Source of the DNA: Larimichthys crocea
Lineage: Eukaryota > Chordata > Actinopteri > Sciaenidae
Length of the DNA: 64,000 bases
Assembly (NCBI RefSeq): GCF_000972845.2
Contig: NC_040018.1
Span: 8,900,140-8,964,139, forward strand
Direction: 5' to 3'
Below are positions 62,301 to 64,000 of the stretch, in pieces. Both the position numbers and the translations under genes were made by a program. The notes under the pieces were generated by a model. The model made no database searches and had not been told where the DNA came from. It worked only from the letters and a program-made list of their open reading frames with translations. Position 1 is the first letter of the stretch. Each line of letters starts with the position of its first letter.

Positions 62301-64000
62301 CTAATGTCAGCTCCCATCAGTCAGTCCAGCAGGAGAAACAAGGACAGAGGCAGACAGAGAGACCGTCAGGAGCGATGGGGGCTGGGGTATGTAGTAACTC
62401 CTAACGCAGAGTGGCAGCCTTTGCACCTGGCTTTGATCCAAACTCACAATTCACTGCTGCTTTCCTCTTTCCCAGAGGCTTCATTGGAGCCGGGTATTAA
62501 GGTGGTAGTTCACGATGTACTCACACAAATAGAAATAAATATATCTTACTCATGCTCGTACTGGTGTGAAAAAGACAGACATTATTATCATTGTTTGTTT
62601 TGCTTCTGCCTGACAAAAGTCAAAGCATGAATCAGACTTTATAAGCCTTTAGACCATTAGACCACCAACTCAAGCAAGTAAGGATTTTAAGACTTTTGAA
62701 GTTTTAAACACTGCCTTTTTAAAAAAGGACAGAAACATGCAACAGCATTCTCTCACAAGAAACAGAAGACTGCTGTTACTTCCCATGAAATTCTACTTAA
62801 GAAATATTTCCTAAATAAATAAATAAAGGTTTCCTGCATATTATTTCAAATATTAATAGAAAATACCAATTTGTAGAGATAATCTTAGTTATTCTGGCAT
62901 GTGTTTATGAAAGTTTCTATACCCTGTCTTTCTCATTTCGATATCACAACAAAGAAAGCACATGTAGCTAATGAGGCCAAGAAAAACACATGTAATTAGC
63001 ATAATTGTGTGCACCCCCGTGCAGATGGCATTCAGCTGAAACATCAAGCTCTCCTACCTTAAATGTTGATTGTTTTCTCTCAACCAAATGCTACAATTCA
63101 AGATTTACTTTAGTTTCTCATGGGTCGCTTGCAAAGAACAGACAAATGTGTCGTCTGCGATACCATGGATTTAAACCAATTTGCTTTCAGGAACCTACTC
63201 AGTGATTAAAGGAACATCTGGTGGGAACAGTAGAGAAACTTGGGCCACCTTGCCCAGAATCAGACAAGAAGGTTGACTTTAGTTTACACTGACAGATCCC
63301 ACAAGTTTTAATTGACCACGATAACTGCAGGAAGCTGCTTACCCAACTGACTAATGGGAAGGAACTAATTAATCTTCATTAATGTTAATCAAAAATACTA
63401 AATATCTGTTTTCTGCTTTTCAAATACAATATTTGCTTTTGTTTTTTTGTTTTCCTCTGAATATCTCATAGATTTACAGATTTATTGAAAGGAAATGAAT
63501 TAGTGGTGTACCATAAAGTTGGAGAAGTTAAACACAAGAAATGTCAAATTCAATATAGCAGAGGGCGTGATATAATGACTTTCGGCTCTGACTGCAACAA
63601 GATCTTTTGTTAGATCCTCTCTGCCTACAGTCATGAATAGAAAAACCTTTTCAAACTTTAAACTTTGTGTTTGGACTGCTGGGCTTTGTATTATGAATGT
63701 ATGCTCTCTAAGCCTAAACAGAGATAACCTGATGACACCATCAAAGTTTGCTTTCTCATAACTTTAATAGCTCCCTCCAGAGTTTTCACAGTATTTTTCA
63801 TGACGAATAAACTTGCTCTTTGATTGTTTTTTTAAAATAATCACCGGCTGCAGCCGTAATCTCATGCTGAAAGTGGATGCAGCACATTTGTTGGCATGAG
63901 GGTGTGCAGTACGAGATCTTAACACCTTCCCCATGCCATGTATCTGCTTTATTAAATGCATAAAGACAAACAAAAAGAAAAAATAAGGCAATGAGATTTT
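59335..64000 (-). other. Upstream intron of the cadherin gene (incomplete)
   Basis: This is at least 4.7 kb of intron 5' of exon 1. I looked on the minus strand for cadherin-repeat exon signatures (DxNDNxPxF, DRE, LDxD) and saw none in the open frames. Nothing else recognisable is present apart from a short GT/GA run near 59571-59594. Confidence 0.65.

Overview
This is a vertebrate, almost certainly teleost, intronic landscape. The GC content is low, true coding sequence is sparse, exons are short and bounded by GT-AG splice signals, and the introns carry remnants of the DNA transposons and LINEs typical of ray-finned fish (Tc1/mariner, hAT-like elements with 8-bp target duplications, LINE reverse-transcriptase fragments, a solo LTR). 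There are no operons, ribosome binding sites, CRISPR arrays, rRNA genes or convincing tRNA genes.

The one well-supported gene lies on the minus strand and spans at least 3476-59334. Eight internal exons can be read: 59105-59334, 49868-50145, 34530-34744, 20888-21015, 13884-14011, 13335-13458, 6559-6739 and 3476-3642. All seven exon junctions have compatible codon phases, and the splice joins give one open 483-residue segment. In order it holds a membrane-proximal region like that of non-chordate classic cadherins, a cysteine-rich stretch, an EGF domain, a complete laminin-G domain, a second EGF domain and the start of a second laminin-G domain. This order is that of type III classic cadherins (Drosophila N-cadherin/CadN; vertebrate Hz-cadherin, often annotated 'neural-cadherin-like' in fish). 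The promoter, the cadherin repeats (upstream, beyond 64000), and the rest of laminin-G 2, the transmembrane segment and the catenin-binding tail (downstream, below position 1) are outside the window.

Everything else is intron, 425 bp to about 15.1 kb long. Recognisable contents include: Tc1/mariner remnants at 800-1058, 8018-8640 (split by another repeat) and 38798-39515; LINE remnants at 5600-5850, 16045-16800, 33345-34080 and 35740-35862; a solo LTR at 9848-10270; two non-autonomous elements with perfect 8-bp target duplications at 43514-44062 and 51590-51820; an inverted pair of an unnamed repeat at 52155-52287 and 52904-53058; and several familiar fish interspersed repeats and microsatellites.

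The most unusual unexplained item is an exon-like, cysteine-rich open stretch at 17288-17573 on the minus strand. It has plausible splice sites on both sides but a length that would break the cadherin frame. I could not identify it. No wholly new system is evident; the other leads are several strong hairpins, the inverted repeat pair and a compositionally distinct block at 11330-11770.
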